Assembly (NCBI GenBank): GCA_036346375.1 | Contig: CM070504.1 | Span: forward strand, 10,599,890 to 10,663,889 | Length of the DNA: 64,000 bases | Origin: Guadua angustifolia | Taxonomy: Eukaryota; Streptophyta; Magnoliopsida; Poales; Poaceae | Direction of reading: 5' to 3' | Shown: piece by piece, positions 46,701 to 57,611 of the stretch | Layout of the letters: each line of letters starts with the position of its first letter | Position numbering within the stretch: the first letter of the stretch is position 1 | Program-made: the position numbers and the translations under genes | Notes under the pieces: generated by a model | Seen by the model: the letters and a program-made list of their open reading frames with translations, nothing else | What the model was told of the DNA's origin: nothing | Databases searched by the model: none

Positions 46701-47823
46701 GAGATTATTACCCGTATCAGATTAAGGACCGAACTATGGGTTGTTTTCAGGCCAAGATAACCGTGCAACCACAAGTATTGGTATGGGACAGTCTTGACCT
46801 ATTAAGTTACTTAAAACTGACTTTGCACATTGGTAGGCTGGAGTATTACGGGCTTCTTCAGTGACTGGTCGCTCGTAGGTGTACGCCATGCTATGGGATC
46901 ACTATTTCACATACAGCGAATGTACAAGCACCTTATTATTTCACGTACAGTGACTGTACAAATATCTTTCACCACCATAGCATATCATCACCATGCTGGT
47001 GCAAAGTTAAGGTTAAGTAATTGAACAGTTATGTTATGATCGCCTTGCCGACATACCAAAGGAAGTGTGTCGAATGGCCTAGCAAAAGGGGTTGATCATT
47101 TCTTGTGGGTAAAGCTGTACAACTCTGCAGAGTAAAAACTAATCGATTAGCCACGCCCGCGGTCATGGGCACTTGGTAAAGTCATCACATGGTTAGTTGT
47201 TTTTATTTTCTTAAAACTCTGGATTCTACCGAGTGTGGGTAGAAATTGGTTCATGGATATGGGTGGGATGCCCAGGTTGTGGTTTTATTTATTCGTACTT
47301 ACATTCTGTTACTTTCATATTAAATTGCTTTTATTTAAATCCCGTTCTGCAATTACTACTTATTTTACATTTTAAATTAGCTTTGTGCAAAATTAACAGT
47401 AGAAGCCTTCCTTTGAATTGGCCTGCATGTATTATAGGATTTGAAAAGTCTTGCAGTATGCGTAAGTACTCAACTTGCCATCATTGATAATTTTAGGTGA
47501 AGAAACAGACATACCCGACGACGCATTCGTTGACGCAGGATTCGGGGACTTTGACGATGAGTTTTACTAGGGTTTACCTTGTCAGTTGCCTGTGGGGATA
47601 ATGGGTTAAAGGCATACTACAAGATGTTTGTCTCCACTGCAGTATTTTACTTTTGGTATTGTATAAGTACTATGTAAACCTGCTCCAGCTGTTGTAATAA
47701 AAATAAGTGTGCGGTTGTGATATCAATTTGTAACTGTGCGTACTAGCTACTGATCATGGGACTAGTACTGTGTGCACATGGTACCCATTATTGATATTTA
47801 TTATCAAAAATGGGGGCCTTACA
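43770..47823 (+). mobile_element. Gypsy-type solo LTR nested in the copia element (about 4.05 kb)
   Basis: The copia coding sequence is interrupted between the protease (47824 onward) and integrase (below 43770). The inserted DNA ends GGGGGCCTTACA at 47823 and carries the blocks that define this LTR family: the ACTAGCTACTGATC and GGGACTAGTAC blocks at 47740-47768, CTCTGCAGAGTAAAA and a GCCACGCCCGCGGTCATGGG block near 47121-47168, and a GC-rich leader-like zone at 44370-45530. The 5' border is placed near 43770, where the sequence TAACGATCGAAATTT begins. The TG and the 5-bp duplication seem to be lost there. No gag or pol of its own is present. Confidence 0.8.
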
Positions 47824-48810
47824 ATCCCTGTAATGAATTAGTAATGTGCACAGTTGCACCTGAGTCAATCCACCAAGTATTAGAGGTAAATTCAGTAAAT
47901 AGGGACTCATCAACTTGAGAAATGATTTCATTACCCTTCTTTGCTAACCATTGCCTGAATCCCGCACAATCCTTTTGTACGTGTCCAGGCTTTTTGCAAA
48001 ATTTGCAAAAGAAGGTCCCTGCGGTTGGTGGTACAGGAGGTGCCTGAGGGCCATGAGCAACAGCTTTTCCCTTAGCATCATTTTTAGGAGGGTGATAAGG
48101 CTTTTTATTTGCCTTAAACCCACCAGACTCCCCCTGATTCTTTCTTTTGCCATTGCTGACAAGATGAGCTTGCTCCTTCAGTCTCTCTGCCTTTTGCCTC
48201 TCTTCTTCCTCAACAGAGTGGCTTATAAGCTCAGCTATGGACCACTTCTCCTTCTGAGTGTTATAATTTATCTTAAATGGTCCATACTCAGGTGGCAAGG
48301 AGCTCATGATGAAATGAACAAGAAAGCCATCAGAAATGGCCATATCCATCCCCTTCAGTCTTGCCGCCATGTCAGTCATGCTCATGATATGCTCCCTCAC
48401 ACATTGTTACCATCATAGCGGAGGTGAGCATGCGCATGATCAGGGTACTAGCATAAGTCTTGGAAGAGCCCTTAAAGTTATCCTCAACATTAGCCAAATA
48501 CCCTTTAGCATTTTCAGAATCAGGGATTCCTCCCTTAATCCCGACAGAAATGCTATTCTTGATGATCATTAGTGACATGCGATTAGACTTCTCCCACCGC
48601 TCCGCCTTCTCATCATATTGCTTCTTGAGAATAGCATAATTCTCAACATTAGGGCGAGTCGACAGAGTATCCTCTCGTAATGCTAGGTCAAGGTCCAAGA
48701 CCCTAGCGTAATGAGGATCTTATCTTTCCACGAGGGAAAGTTAGTGCCATTGAGCTGTTCAATGCCATTAATCTGAGCGGCAACATTGTTAATTGCTGAA
48801 AAATGACAAC
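47824..48810 (-). pseudogene. Copia gag and protease, frameshifted
   Basis: Reading on minus from about 48800, the gag opens as INGIEQLNGTNFPSWKDKI, continues through the UBN2-type capsid region (LALREDTLSTRPN, EHIMSMTDMAARLKGM) and a basic segment. It ends with a CCHC zinc knuckle CKFCKKPGHVQKDC near 47990-48040. The protease active site WIDSGATVHITNS follows at about 47830-47880 and is then cut by the nested LTR. A frame change near 48385-48400 splits gag in two. Confidence 0.9.
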
Positions 48811-49896
48811 AAAATATAATTAATAATTGCCATATATGTAATTAACCCTACGTTGGTCTGATTAAATACATATAAATGACAAAATATCATAAGATTTCAT
48901 TTCGCATCACCGTTGGGCAGAAACGAAATGAAATTTAACAGCAAGGTTAAATCCTAAATTGCATCACCGTTGGGCAGAAACAAAATAGGAATTAAATACA
49001 TGAGAAATGACTTAAAATTACTAATAACGTTGGTTATACATAATTTTAAGCCAATAATTAATTCTCCAATTAAACTTCGCGTTGGTTCCATTTAATCAGA
49101 GATAATGTCCAGAATAATCATCATGAAGGAATTAATCGGCAGAGAAAATTAATCGTGAAACTAATTATAACATTAATGCTCAGGAAAATAAAATAATTAA
49201 ACAGTCATTAGCACTGGAATTAAACAAGACTGAATGTAATAAATTAACAGGCTAAATTTACTGTTCATTCGGGCCAAAACCCCACAGCCCATCCGGATTT
49301 AGGCGGCCGAATCTCAGCCGTTTAACGGACGGACGGCCGAGATCAACCGAACCAAAGCAAAATGCGGCGGCTGAAAAGAAAAACCCTAACCCTAATGCAT
49401 TTGCCCATTCCCAAAACAAAGAAATGAGCGCGCAAGGAAAAATGGCTACGAAAGCGAAGCGGCGCTTGGCATGGGCGCCAGACGTGCAAGATGGTCTAGG
49501 CGGAAGGCGGGCGAGGGCGAGCGGCGAGCGAGCGACGCTGGCAAAGCGCCGACAAGCGGCAGCGACGCGTGCATGCGGACGGCGACCATGATGCAGCGAT
49601 GCTGACGACAAGGCAAGTCCAGAATTCCTTTTCTTATGCCATTAATTTATTGATTTGAGTTCGAATTTGGGGAGATTTGGGGATTTAGGGTTCAAATCCG
49701 AAGGGGATTACAGGGCTAGGGTTCGGTTTTGACTCTTTTCCCCTCCTTCTAAATGCTAAACCGAAGCTAATCAACTCAAAAAACCGACGAATCAAGGGCT
49801 AAACCGAGTCAAATTTGGATCTAACCGGGCTTAAATTCATGACTGACTCACAGCTAAATTAATCCGGGCTTAAAAGGAACATGATTAGGCTAGTTA
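48811..49896 (-). other. Copia 5' leader region
   Basis: Between gag and the primer-binding site are about 1.1 kb of untranslated leader, AT-rich at 48820-49255 and GC-rich at 49260-49610. The 117-codon minus-strand frame in the GC-rich part has no domain. The segment 48890-49090 contains repeats of a CACCGTTGGGCAGAAAC theme. Confidence 0.6.
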
Positions 49897-49911
49897 GGCT
49901 CTGATACCAAA
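49897..49911 (-). promoter_or_regulatory. Copia primer-binding site
   Basis: On the minus strand TTTGGTATCAGAGCC directly follows the 5' LTR. TGGTATCAGAGC is the standard initiator methionine tRNA complement of plant copia elements. Confidence 0.9.
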
Positions 49912-50394
49912 TGTTAGATTATGCTAATCACTAAGTTCATCATCTAGCCTAGATCATGATCACTAATGCGGAAATAAGTGATGAGAACTAACCCGGTGAA
50001 GACATATTCGCCATTAGGTCGGTCGTTGGAGAGGTAGAAGGATGCGCACTTTTCCTGTTGCGCAGTTCTTGCGGGTGATGACGACGACCTTCAGCGCCCA
50101 CCTGACTGTCCTTGAACCTCCTTCAAGCTCCTCCAGCGCGGTGAGGATCGGTAGAGTTTAGGGTTTTGGAAGAGTCAAATCGTGCGTGTGTTCGTCAACC
50201 CACGCACGAGCTCACCTCTCCCTGTAAATATAGCGCTGAGGAGCTCGGGGGCAGGTTCCAAGATTTGGAAAGCGCCTCCGATCATGGCGCGTAATTAAGG
50301 AATGAGCTAATCTCGGGATTAGCTTCTAATTAGGAAAGTTTAATTAGGAAGGTTATGGGTGTATGGCAATACTCATGCCAGAGATCAACCAACA
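49912..50394 (-). repeat. Copia 5' LTR
   Basis: It is 483 bp, with the same TGTTAG...CAACA ends as the other LTR. Differences from the 3' LTR cluster around 49990-50110 and 50200-50260. Confidence 0.95.
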
Positions 50395-50399
50395 ATAAG

Positions 50400-52513
50400 T
50401 ACTAGTGTACAACTCTATAAACACAAGCATTGTATTTAGCCACGCAAGGAAATTCGGTTTGTGAAGATAATATTTAGATAGGATGTGATATAGAACACAA
50501 GATAGGCCATTTAGGACGTGATAATATTTTTTGTGTTCTAAATTCGGTTTTTGCCCATGCATGTACTACGCGCGCGTACGTATATACATGTATCTACTAG
50601 TCCTGATTTACATGCCCGTTATACTTGAGGCACCCACCACGCCGCAAGCATGCTAAGCTTACACGATGCACGTACCCATCTTAATTTTTTATTCAACTAG
50701 AAGTTAACCCCGGCCAGCTCGTGCACATGTAATTAAATTAAGTTGAATAAGTGAAACATCAGAGGTACGCGCGTACGCGTGGATCCATTTTCCTCTCCAC
50801 TTGACAGAGATAAAATTACAGTACTCATCATGTGGTTAATATTCCGGCCGGCCCATCCGATTTGAACATATATACATGAGTACGTACTTACGTGACTATG
50901 GCGAACTAACTAGTTACGGAATGATTTGTGTCCGGACGTCCGAAATTTTCAAATATTTTTTTTACATGTGCAACATTTTCCTTCGACAAACAGTGAAATG
51001 CAGCACAGTAAACGGATATTGCAAGCGTTCAAAAAAATATTGCACGTATCGGAAAAAAATATTGTAAACGTTGAAAAAAATATTGTTAAAGACATCCGAT
51101 GAAATAAACAGTAGTCAAACGTGTGAGCGCTAGTTCTCCCAGCTAGTTAATAAGTTCACAAACAGACCATTCATCAGATCTATCTCTGTAGCCAAGCTAG
51201 CTAGCTAGCTAGATCAATCACATCGATCGATCGATCGATCGGGTGCTGGTACAACAACTCCCTTTGGACTCTAGCTCCGCACGTACGTTGCAGAACAGCA
51301 AGCAAGCACAAGCAATAGTAGCGAGAAAGTAGCCCGCGCGCCCATCAATGACAAGCAGCACCATCCGATTGAGGAAGCGTTTGGTCTGAATCGATCGACC
51401 CCGGTCAAACGCGCGCAAACAGGCCATCCGGCTCGACTCCACACGCCGCCGTCCGAGGCAGCTAGCGCATGCCGTGTGCGCTCTGCGCCCGGCCGGATGC
51501 GATGCGGTGCCGTGGTGGTGCGCGCTGTAGTGTGCATGCGTGTGTATGCATGGCACGGCCGGCTGGGCTGCGCGCGCCCTCGTCGTCGGGATCCGCGAAA
51601 GGCGACGCGAGCTGGCTGGCTAGCAAGCTAGACGCGTCGACCACGCATCCACCGGCGCCCGTGGCGAGACTGACTGCTGGCTGACCGGCCACGACCAGGC
51701 GCGGCCTTGTGGCCGAGCTAGGTAGCCTTTTTCCCAGAATAGCACGGAGTGAGTGCTCCCTCGTTCCTAATGATTGTGCCCAAATCCGTTAAAGGCCACC
51801 TCCTACCCCCCGCGCGCCTACCCTTCTACGCATACGCCTTTCCATGTCTACCACTCTAACGCGCCCACTGCGTCTACTGCTGGCCTCCTCCCCTCCCTTT
51901 GCTTCTTTAAGCAAACGGCCTAGACGCCACATATCTAGCATTAGCTAGCCCAGTAGAGATCGAGGGGGGAGCATCTAGCTTAGCTATATCCAGCAGGTAG
52001 TATATATTAACTTCTGAGGGCATTGGAGGCAGATCCTATATATACATATTCATGTGTTTGTGTGGGCATGCGTGTACATATACTATATGCTAGTAGTACT
52101 ACGTAAGTACTTCCTTTTGTTGTTGTTAGGTTCCATGTTAATTTGTTCAATTAGGCATGGGGTTGGGTAATTAGTAAATTAGGGCAAACTAACCTTCTTA
52201 ATGGAGATATGACGCTCAGCTAACCAGGGTGATTAGACGAGAGCCGAGAGGGGACCGGGGGGTGGGGTTCAGTTCTGTACAAAGTGGTGCATGCAGAGCG
52301 CTCGGGCCCGCTCTCTCGTTCGTACCAACATGGCTCATTGCACCATCATTGTGTGTTGTGCATGCCGGCTGTGTGTGTGTGTCTTGACCCCTTGACAACA
52401 AGTAAACAGTGTCAAGGACTACGATAGAAGTGATTTCTCACCGTTGGATTAGAGATCTTACTTTCACGCCCAGAGTGCAAATATTACCCTATGCAGATTA
52501 ATTAATTATAAGT
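50400..52513. other. Intergenic DNA with GC-rich island and microsatellites
   Basis: A four-unit 21-22 bp repeat of the ATATTGCAAGCGTTC type lies at 51016-51089. CTAG and ATCG microsatellites occur at 51196-51212 and 51222-51241. A GC-rich island spans about 51250-51710 with frames on both strands and no domain. A pyrimidine-rich, promoter-like stretch lies at 51780-52000. No gene or small-RNA precursor could be recognised. Confidence 0.35.
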
Positions 52514-52690
52514 CGCTACTACAGAAAAGGTCTTTATAAGACACCTTATCACAGATGGTTTTACCAGCACGACTGGCAAATTTACAGGATGTGTTAAAAA
52601 CCGTTTGTGATCGGACTTATCATAGAAAGTTTTTTAATCGAATCGTCTGTGATAATACTTCCTTGTTATATATATCGTTTTAGGGTTTAT
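52514..52690 (+). mobile_element. Truncated CACTA-like terminus
   Basis: The sequence starts CGCTACTACAGAAAAGG, one base off a CACTAC terminus. It continues with paired motifs ATCACAGATGGTTTTA, AACCGTTTGTGATCGGA and TCGTCTGTGATAATAC in alternating orientation, the usual CACTA subterminal layout. A leader-like, proline-rich GC tract follows at 52700-52850. The opposite end was not found. Confidence 0.6.
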
Positions 52691-53443
52691 ACTGCCGTAC
52701 TCCTCACGTAAACGAAATATCTTTCACCGACCCCGGCCTCCTTCCTGAGCCCATCACCATTGCCCGTACTAGACATCATCGCCCTTAAACCCGCACGCCT
52801 CCTCCCCGAGCCCGTCGCCGCCTTCTCCCCAAGCCCTTAGGTCTCCCATGCTCTTGGTCATATGGTTATTTAGACATTATTATTCATCATTCATTCTTAT
52901 TTTGTATTATTGCTAAGATTTTTTGGGCTTATGCTTCTAAAGTGTGTTATAAGGTAATTGTTTATGTTGTTGAATCTGATCTATAGCAAGGTGTTTGTTG
53001 AGTAATGTTAAAACCTAAATTCTAAATATGGTTTTGTTGCTTAGAGGTGTATCAGTCCATGAACACATGTAATATCCTAGTGACTGCAAATTAAACCTCA
53101 AGGTGAAGATAAGCACAAGTTCCCCTGTCACTTTGTGCAGCACCAATTTTGTACATATATATCTATATCTGTTATTTGATTATTTCTCCATTTGTGATTT
53201 TATTGTGTATAATTGTATGATTGATTTGCTTTGACAAGCTAGGTGATCAATTGCTTTGTCTGCTTAAAAGGAATAAAAAAATGGAATGTAGAACATGTTT
53301 GGTCTATTAACTTCACCTCTTTTCGCTCTGGCCTAGCAATAAGCACTACCTCTATGTTGCAACCATGTATGATTAGAGGACTAACTTTGTTACAATATTA
53401 AAATCTCATCGTGATGTTGAATATAGTTGTTTAACTTCTTATT

Positions 53444-53464
53444 GAGAGAGAGAGAGAGAGAGAG
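53444..53464. repeat. GA microsatellite
   Basis: About ten uninterrupted GA units just before the FDM-like pseudogene fragment. Confidence 0.95.
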
Positions 53465-53465
53465 T

Positions 53466-54130
53466 AATTGGATGTTAATATGAAATTATTAAATTTTACA
53501 AATAGTAATCCAATTATAGAAAACATCCCAAAAAAATTAGATGCAAGAATAGAAGAAAATAAAATTGTGGCCATTGCTACATCTATCGTGATTCATCATA
53601 TATTTATTTATGTCCCAATGACTACAAATTACACACATAAAATAGAACTTACAAACAAGACATACAATACAGAGAAGCTGTTGGATGCTAAACAAAAACT
53701 TGAGGTGGAGATAGAATAACTAAAGGAAAAGTCTGATGTAATGGAGTAGAATAGAAGCGAAGAAGATTCTAAGTTAACAAAAAAGATTTATGAGATGAAA
53801 TAAAAATTGAAAGGCATAGATGACAAATCGCAATATATTGAATATCTTAACAAGGTACTCATCATTAAGAAGCGCAGGGCGAATGCAGAGCTAGAAGAAG
53901 CCAAAACTGAGCTTATAGAGGTAATATAAATATTTCTAGTATTTAATTCGATGTGGTTACTAATAATATACTAAGACACCATTTTCACAACAATATGATT
54001 GCTTTTGTAGGGACTAAGAGACATGACTAGAAGACAATTAGTTATAGATGTCAAACAAAAGGGTACTGTGCCAGAGCTGTGAAACTTCAGGGAGAATCGA
54101 AAAGCCTATGTTGTGGAAGCTATAGCATAT
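53466..54130 (+). pseudogene. FDM/IDN2-like (coiled-coil to XH domain) gene fragment, broken
   Basis: In one frame the sequence gives KLLDAKQKLEVEIE, stop, LKEKSDVME, stop, then KIYEMK, stop, KLKGIDDKSQYIEYLNKVL, RRANAELEEAKTELIE. After an intron-like gap (53920-54010, starting GTAATA and ending TTTTGTAG) GLRDMTRRQLVIDVKQKGTVPEL follows. The order matches the coiled-coil end and the start of the XH domain of plant FACTOR OF DNA METHYLATION / IDN2-type proteins, which act in RNA-directed DNA methylation. At least four in-frame stops are present and the rest of XH is missing, so it is non-functional. It lies about 0.9 kb inside a CACTA-like end and may have been captured. Confidence 0.6.
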
Positions 54131-55987
54131 ATATATGATGGCAGACATGGAAAAGCTCTAAGGTCTCTTTTTCTTGAACTATCAAATAATGTTGTTTCTC
54201 AATATATTGTTGTTGATATTTGTGGTATCATATCTTTTCAATGTATTGTCAGCTGAAATTATCCTTAATATTTGCTCATCTTGAATCCAATTACTGAATA
54301 ATGTCTTTCTTGTTGGAACCAAAATGTTGCCATAGGAATACTCTACTACACAAGAGATGCATAGAAAATTTGCCATGAATTGAAAACTCTATGATCCAAA
54401 AGTTTTTCTTTCTCTCTCGGTAGAACTTTCATGATTAGTATTTTTTGTTAGAATGTTTTTCTCCTTAGATATTTATACAATGATATTTATAAGGCACAAC
54501 CAGTTATAGATTTTGTAATTGAATATCTAAACATCCTAGTTGCATCAAGGCAACAGTTTATCTGATGAGGATCATCTTAAAATATGAATATTTGTAGCAC
54601 TTTCATCTCTTTTCTTATTCATGTTGATGGATTCTAAGGAATAATCCAATTTTATCCACAGTTCTTTTTGAAAACTCTCATGCTCTGATTTATCTTTCAC
54701 TTCATCCTTATCTCCGAATGAGAATGCCACAGATAACCTATTTTCACTCTTGTCTTATGTAGAAAGAGGATCATTTTGATGAGCTCCATATATGATGAGT
54801 ATCCCATAGAGGGATTGGCATAGACAAAGTACCCATATTTTTTCATTGAAAGTATAGTGTATCTATAGATGTAATAGTTCCATATTCACTTTGGGTCCAC
54901 AAACATTTAGGAGCTGCGATGGAGCCAAATGAGGTCCTATGGAGGAACATAACCCCGTGAAAATTTGCAAACAACATATTTTGTTTATCAACAGTGTATA
55001 TCAGCATAAGCGTCCAAAACACATTTTACAAGACAATCCAGCTAGCTAGCAATGATTCAAATTTTCGGATATGTAAGGAGATGGAACTAGTAAATCTTTG
55101 TACCAAGCCCTGAATTGAACTTCTGCATGTAATTAATGGTACACATATAAATATAATCCTAGCAGCTGTCCAAGAAATTAAAGGAAGTTTTTTTTTCCCG
55201 GCTGATGCATGGGATCTCCAATATGTAGCCTTGACTTGTAATATTTGTTAATTTATAGTAGTAAAAACTAAGCACAATTTTTGACCCCCCAAAAAAAAAC
55301 GTACGTCACTTTTCTGATGTCAAGCGCGTTTCCGTCAAGAATAGTACTGTCCGCCTGTCAAGAATAATCTGGATCCTAGTACTGTCTCAATACTCAAAAA
55401 ATATACGAAGGGTTAAAATTAAAGTTCAAAAAGTTGAGTTCAGGAAGTTACCTGCACAGATACAGAAGCATTCTTTTTAAGCTGGATGGATTATTTCATT
55501 CTTAGAAAATCTCTACGAAATGTTTCCATTACTGTTTAAAAACTGTGCTTAGCTAAATAATTGCGATTTTATTGTCTTAAGCTACCCTCAACGATCAATG
55601 CTGCACCTTTTCATTAAGGAATTTTATCAATTCGTTTATATAGAGTTACACATGCAATTTGATCAAAATTTCCTAAATTGCATGTACGACCAGTCTAGAG
55701 GCAATAACCATGCATGGTGATTATTAAGGAAAGTGCGCGCATTGGTACATATACAAGAAGAACAAATACATGTAGTATGTATTCTAAATTAGCTAGCTAG
55801 CTAGTGCGTATGCAACATATATATTAATACCTCCAAAGCAAACATAAGTCAGGATCTTGTTCCACTTGACCATACCTAGCTTCTGATATATTTAATAAGC
55901 CACGCATGAATCGATTATCAATATATAATAACACAGGTGAGTAGTAGTTGTTTTGCAGCTGACAGCATGAAGCGTTGGCGGACATTA
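54131..55987. other. AT-rich intergenic DNA, no gene recognised
   Basis: No frame above 64 codons and no domain. The stretch 54600-54960 has slightly more balanced composition, as if it were old coding or untranslated sequence, but I could not identify it. Confidence 0.3.
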
Positions 55988-56312
55988 GGCTATTCACAGC
56001 GCATTGTATCTTGTCACAATATCCAAAGCTGTCATGTCATATGATATTATAGAAGATACAATTATCCCAATGTATGGTATCATGGATTGTTTCTTAGCCC
56101 CCACAAGATAATTAAATGCTAGATGTGTATGAGAGTATGAATTGCGGGCCACTTAGATGATTCAAGTTTCAATGTCTATGATTTCGTGTTCAAGTGGTAT
56201 CTTCCTCAAGATACAGCTTTCTTCTCTTCCCTCTTAACTCTCTTGCCATATCATTAAAAATGCTTATGTGGTATGCATTAAATGGGTATGTTACCATGCA
56301 CTGGGAATAGCC
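55988..56312. mobile_element. MITE (325 bp), family C copy 1
   Basis: Terminal inverted repeats GGCTATTCACAGCGCATTG and, inverted, GGCTATTCCCAGTGCATGG agree at 16 of 19 positions. TA lies on both sides (TTA on the left, TAA on the right). It is non-coding. Confidence 0.75.
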
Positions 56313-56518
56313 TAAGGCAGATACCCTTACAAGAAAAGTGTCTCCGGTCTCTCACCAACTCGATCTACGCCGCACGGCCGTGATCGGACGGCTCACGGAT
56401 ACCATGACCGGGTCAGAGGGCGGATCGTCGGCAAGGCCGGTTGGTTGTGCTGACACGTGGGCGTACTCCGTACATGGCCCACTCGCCGGCGTGATGCGAC
56501 GACAACGACGCGATGGCT

Positions 56519-56778
56519 CCTCAAGATATAGCTTTCTTCTCTCCCCTCTTAACTCTCTTGCCACATCATCAAAAATACTTATGTGACATCACTACCTGGG
56601 AAATGGCCTTTAGTCCCGGTACTGAAAGCCCACGACAATCCTGTAGCCAATAAACCGGTACTGAAGCCCTCATCAGTACCGGTTCAAATTCAATCGGGAT
56701 TGATGGACCGGTATGGAAGGTCTGATCTGTAGTAGTGCATGCATTAAATAGGTATGTTATCATATACTGGGAATAGCC
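56519..56778. mobile_element. MITE family C copy 2, left part missing, interrupted by a CACTA mini-element
   Basis: The sequence 56519-56589 plus 56738-56778 matches the right third of family C copy 1 (CTCAAGATA, AGCTTTCTTCTCT, TTAACTCTCTTGCCA, CTGGGAATAGCC). The left two thirds are absent, and a GC-rich stretch (56340-56518) of unknown origin lies there. Confidence 0.7.
56590..56737. mobile_element. CACTA-type mini-element (148 bp)
   Basis: It starts CACTACCTGGGAAATGG and ends CTGTAGTAGTG, with a 3-bp duplication CAT (56587-56589 and 56738-56740). Internal words TTTAGTCCCGGTACTG and TCAGTACCGGTTC resemble the subterminal repeats of the 12.5 kb CACTA element. It is far too short to code and would need a transposase supplied from elsewhere. 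Confidence 0.85.
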
Positions 56779-57336
56779 TTACTAAGATTTGGGAGTCAAA
56801 CAGCAATCGTGGTGATACGATATGCGAAGCTAGCGGCAACCGAGGGAGGGCGTGTGATCAATGAGCTCCTTTATGCTGCCTGATTTGTCAGCTCCCTAGG
56901 CACCTATCCACGCATCCAAATCAATGGGCTACATACATTGACAAATCCGACTGACATGTAATATTTGCCCAACACTGGAGCCACTATTGCGCGAGTATCG
57001 GCAGCTGCTGCGATACCATGGATCGAGCCAGCTAGGGCAGGCAAGCGCACAGATGTCTACACATCCCGCAAAAAAACATACCCTGACCGGGCATGCACAC
57101 ACAATGGCACGCAGCATGCAGCACAGCACGCAAGCTAGGCAAATGAAGCTAGAGACCAGCCAAAGGAGGTGTGTGTGAAGTGACAAGATATCCTAGAATC
57201 TTCCTCCCATCCTACCCTAAAACCAACACACATGCAATACCTTTTTTCAAAGGCCGGCAAGCAGGGATGGATGGAATAGTGATCAGTGCGCTCAGCTCAC
57301 TGGTACGGCCTGTAGGGCAAGGCAAGGCATGGCATG

Positions 57337-57606
57337 TATTGGAGATAACTCAATATCTTTATAAATATCATATTTATTGTTTATATTCATAGTTTATTAG
57401 AAGTCAAGTCTTCTACAATTAGGACTCTTTGGATATATATGCCAATCTCCTGTACTTGTAATCTTGAAGCGATACAGTGGATTGTTTCCTGTAGTTTTTT
57501 CCCGCAAAGATTTTTCCACGTTAAATCTTTGTCTCCAGTTATTTGCCGTATATCTACCCTAACAAGTGGTATCAGAGCCCTAATAAGTGATATCAAAACA
57601 CTAACA
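57337..57606 (+). mobile_element. Small copia LTR remnant with residual primer-binding site
   Basis: The sequence ends CCCTAACA near 57564 and is followed by AGTGGTATCAGAGCC, a methionine-tRNA primer-binding site. A second, altered version (AAGTGATATCAAAACACTAACA) follows directly. The whole is flanked by GCATG (57332-57336 and 57607-57611). No coding region remains. The usual TG start is either TATTGG at 57337 or the TG at 57335-57336, so the left border is ambiguous by two bases. Confidence 0.6.
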
Positions 57607-57611
57607 GCATG

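Larger units (their letters stand above)
39944..50394 (-). mobile_element. Ty1/copia retrotransposon, minus strand, split by a solo LTR
   Basis: Two LTRs (39944-40425 and 49912-50394) enclose gag, protease, integrase, reverse transcriptase and RNase H in the copia order on the minus strand. The 5-bp target duplication ATAAG lies at 39939-39943 and 50395-50399. The primer-binding site (GGTATCAGAGCC on minus, 49897-49908) is complementary to initiator methionine tRNA and the polypurine tract AAGTGGGAGAA adjoins the 3' LTR (40426-40436). The LTRs differ by many small indels and substitutions, so the insertion is not recent. Frame changes in gag and pol make it defective. Confidence 0.95.
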
